This document shows, one piece after another, positions 7,833 to 8,521 of a DNA stretch of 8,521 nt (position 1 is its first letter; the number at the start of each line of letters is the position of its first letter). The position numbers were made by a program, and so were the translations under genes. Origin of the DNA: an uncultured Porphyromonadaceae bacterium (lineage in GTDB: Bacteria > Bacteroidota > Bacteroidia > Bacteroidales > Muribaculaceae); the NCBI GenBank assembly GCA_938027385.1, contig CALJBF010000163.1:1-8521 (forward strand), given 5' to 3'. The notes beneath the pieces were generated by a model. It searched no databases. It was not told the origin of the DNA and saw only the letters and a program-made list of their open reading frames with translations.

Positions 7833-7861
7833 TTGCTATTACGAAATTTTTCATAACTTTG
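7833..7861 (+). promoter_or_regulatory. Bacteroides-type promoter for the Hc1-like gene
   Basis: TAACTTTG at 7854-7861 matches the TAnnTTTG -7 consensus of the primary sigma factor of Bacteroides. TTG at 7833-7835 supplies a -33 element with an 18-bp spacer. Transcription would begin around 7865-7868, giving a leader of roughly 138-141 nt before ATG 8006. The surrounding DNA is sharply more A/T-rich than the coding regions. Confidence 0.72.
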
Positions 7862-7880
7862 CGAAAAATATGTTATTACG
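7837..7880 (+). promoter_or_regulatory. TATTACG direct repeat flanking the -7 element
   Basis: The heptamer TATTACG occurs at 7837-7843, inside the -33/-7 spacer, and again at 7874-7880, just after the predicted transcription start, 37 bp apart. Such placement would suit a repressor operator pair, but only two copies of a short A/T-rich word are seen. Confidence 0.25.
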
Positions 7881-7918
7881 CATTGTCTGTGACTCATAGC
7901 TCTTTATCGAAAAACCAC

Positions 7919-7935
7919 GGTTTCGAGCCGAAACC
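7919..7935 (+). promoter_or_regulatory. Leader hairpin upstream of the Hc1-like gene
   Basis: A perfect 7-bp stem, GGTTTCG with CGAAACC, closes a 3-nt AGC loop within the predicted 5' leader. It is followed by the palindrome ACCCGGGT at 7933-7940 and a possible CCGG/CCGG pairing just downstream. It has no U tract and sits about 70 nt before the start codon, so it may affect leader stability or translation rather than terminate transcription. Confidence 0.45.
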
Positions 7936-8005
7936 CGGGTCATGCCGGTCAATTGCATTCCTTGGATAGTCAAATTTTCAATTCATATTCTCAACCCCTA
8001 TCGTA

Positions 8006-8182
8006 ATGAAAAACTTAGTTGAAAAGCTCGCCCCCATGTTCGAGGCGTTCACAAAAGAAGCCAATGCCCAGATCGAAAACGGCAACAAGGCCGCCGGTAC
8101 TCGCGCCCGCAAGGTTTCTCTCGAGATCGAGAAAGCCATGAAGGAGTTCCGCAAAGTATCTCTTGAGGCTTCAAAGCAGTAA
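8006..8182 (+). CDS. Histone H1-like Hc1-family DNA-binding protein
   Basis: This complete 58-residue, Lys/Ala/Glu-rich, mostly helical protein begins MKNLVEKLAP and contains the family core GNKAAGTRARKVSLEIEKAM followed by KEFRKVSLEASKQ. It corresponds to the short Bacteroidota histone H1-like proteins grouped with chlamydial Hc1, thought to bind DNA and contribute to nucleoid organisation (established family; role in this group poorly tested). It stands alone, with its own promoter, a leader of about 140 nt and its own terminator, fitting an abundant independently controlled nucleoid protein. No Shine-Dalgarno site is evident before ATG 8006 (…CTATCGTAATG), common in this phylum. The overlapping antisense frame is not considered real. 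Confidence 0.93.
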   Translation: MKNLVEKLAPMFEAFTKEANAQIENGNKAAGTRARKVSLEIEKAMKEFRKVSLEASKQ

Positions 8183-8205
8183 GCTTCCGCGTCCGCAAGG
8201 GCGCC

Positions 8206-8222
8206 GGGGGTGAGAATCCCCC
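8206..8222 (+). other. Hairpin in the 3' region of the Hc1-like gene
   Basis: Five consecutive G's (8206-8210) can pair with five C's (8218-8222) around a 7-nt TGAGAAT loop. No U tract follows. It lies 23 nt after the stop codon and 20 nt before the main terminator, so it may protect the transcript 3' end or be incidental. Confidence 0.4.
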
Positions 8223-8242
8223 ATATCATTCAGGCAAATCAT

Positions 8243-8279
8243 AAAAGGTGCAGGGCTTTTTCGGCTCCGCGCCTTTTTT
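8243..8279 (+). terminator. Intrinsic terminator of the Hc1-like gene
   Basis: AAAAGGTGCAGGGC (8243-8256) pairs with GCTCCGCGCC plus T's (8264-8277) as a long stem with one mismatch and two wobble pairs around a TTTTTCG loop, ending in six T's at 8274-8279. The A run on the left makes it potentially bidirectional. It lies 60 nt after the only gene nearby. Confidence 0.88.
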
Positions 8280-8370
8280 AATACCCACATTCGGGTGAGG
8301 GAATACCATGTTATATTATGGCATGAATATGGATTGAAGAACCAAAACAACCAAACCTTTTATTTTTATT

Positions 8371-8386
8371 GGGCGCGGTCGCGCCC
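8371..8386. repeat. GC-rich hairpin inside the GAACCA region
   Basis: GGGCGC (8371-8376) pairs perfectly with GCGCCC (8381-8386) around a GGTC loop. It is enclosed by a second inverted repeat, CCTTTT at 8356-8361 with AAAAGG at 8393-8398, giving a nested cruciform-like layout. No T run follows on either strand, so it is not called a terminator. Confidence 0.6.
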
Positions 8387-8424
8387 CGAACCAAAAGGAC
8401 CAACACCCACGATGCCGCGCATGT

Positions 8425-8477
8425 CTGGTTCCCCTGGTTTTTAAAAGGTAAAGAACCAGATGAACCAGGAGAACCAG
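8425..8477. repeat. 15-bp near-perfect inverted repeat made of GAACCA units
   Basis: CTGGTTCCCCTGGTT (8425-8439) is the reverse complement of AACCAGGAGAACCAG (8463-8477) except for one position (C8432 opposite A8470). The 23-nt interval includes a further GAACCA copy at 8453. Transcribed from either strand it would form a long stem-loop. Confidence 0.8.
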
Positions 8478-8521
8478 CCTGCATGACTCCATGTTCTAAT
8501 GCCTGGTTCTTCCGGTTCCTC

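Larger units (their letters stand above)
8339..8521. repeat. 9-bp-period GAACCA repeat array in both orientations, runs off the window
   Basis: The hexamer GAACCA appears at 8339, 8388, 8453, 8462 and 8471, and its complement TGGTTC at 8426 and 8504. Partial copies lie exactly 9 bp from a full copy in each cluster (AACCA at 8349, GGACCA at 8397, TGGTTT at 8435, CGGTTC at 8513). The three bases between hexamers vary. From 8426 to 8479 six 9-bp slots stay in one phase across an orientation switch: two TGGTT-type units, one non-matching unit, then three GAACCA units. The last pair reaches the window end, so the array probably continues. No gene, promoter or terminator is recognised in 8281-8521, and base composition is much less GC-rich than the coding part. 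Confidence 0.85.

Noticed and set aside
7911..7940. Possible tRNA T-arm in the hairpin region before the Hc1-like gene
   Set aside because: There is no acceptor stem, anticodon arm or correctly sized T loop around it.
8371..8386. Intrinsic terminator at the GGGCGC hairpin
   Set aside because: No T run follows the stem on either strand; T-rich DNA lies only before it on the plus strand, which reads as A-rich after it on the minus strand.
8327..8521. Open plus-strand frame without stop through the GAACCA array, with an ATG at 8483
   Set aside because: It remains open to the window edge only over repeat-rich DNA, most of it has no ATG start, and the units shift phase between clusters; coding is not supported, though extension past 8521 would settle it.
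6946..8521. CRISPR array from the short repeats
   Set aside because: Repeat units are 6-7 bases with 2-3 base gaps; CRISPR repeats and spacers are each several times longer, and no cas gene is present.

Overview
This window reads as a high-GC chromosomal segment from a Bacteroidota bacterium, order Bacteroidales. A Muribaculaceae-type gut organism is the best guess, but that is inference. Support comes from a ParC of the Bacteroidota type (GDASI quinolone-pocket motif, acidic N- and C-terminal extensions), a DUF3316 outer-membrane-type protein, a small Hc1-type histone H1-like protein, a Bacteroides-type promoter (TAnnTTTG -7 element), and near absence of strong Shine-Dalgarno sites.

Layout. 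Six plus-strand genes are packed nearly end to end from 46 to 7753: topoisomerase IV subunit A (parC), a DUF3316 protein, an S41-family peptidase lipoprotein, then an ABC importer made of a substrate-binding lipoprotein, a FecCD/BtuC-type permease and an ATPase. Junctions are 3 nt, 2 nt, a 4-nt ATGA overlap, 4 nt and 62 nt, so a single operon is likely. The importer belongs to the family that takes up iron-siderophore, heme or cobalamin; the sequence does not show which. The first 45 bases are the end of a spacer whose upstream gene lies outside the window.

From 7754 to 8005 is a 252-nt spacer with a good Bacteroidales promoter and a leader of about 140 nt. It precedes the 58-residue Hc1-type DNA-binding protein at 8006-8182, which ends in a convincing intrinsic terminator at 8243-8279. 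The last 240 bases contain no recognisable gene but are highly structured.

Most unusual features. Two short repeat arrays with an exact 9-bp period occur in non-coding DNA. One (GTCNGAC plus two variable bases, four units, 6946-6981) fills most of the spacer between permease and ATPase. The other (GAACCA plus three variable bases, in both orientations, 8339 to the window end) builds a 15-bp near-perfect inverted repeat and a GC-rich hairpin and runs off the window. The hexamers differ but the architecture is the same. They are the best candidates for something not covered by standard annotation. No CRISPR, transposase, rRNA or tRNA was seen.
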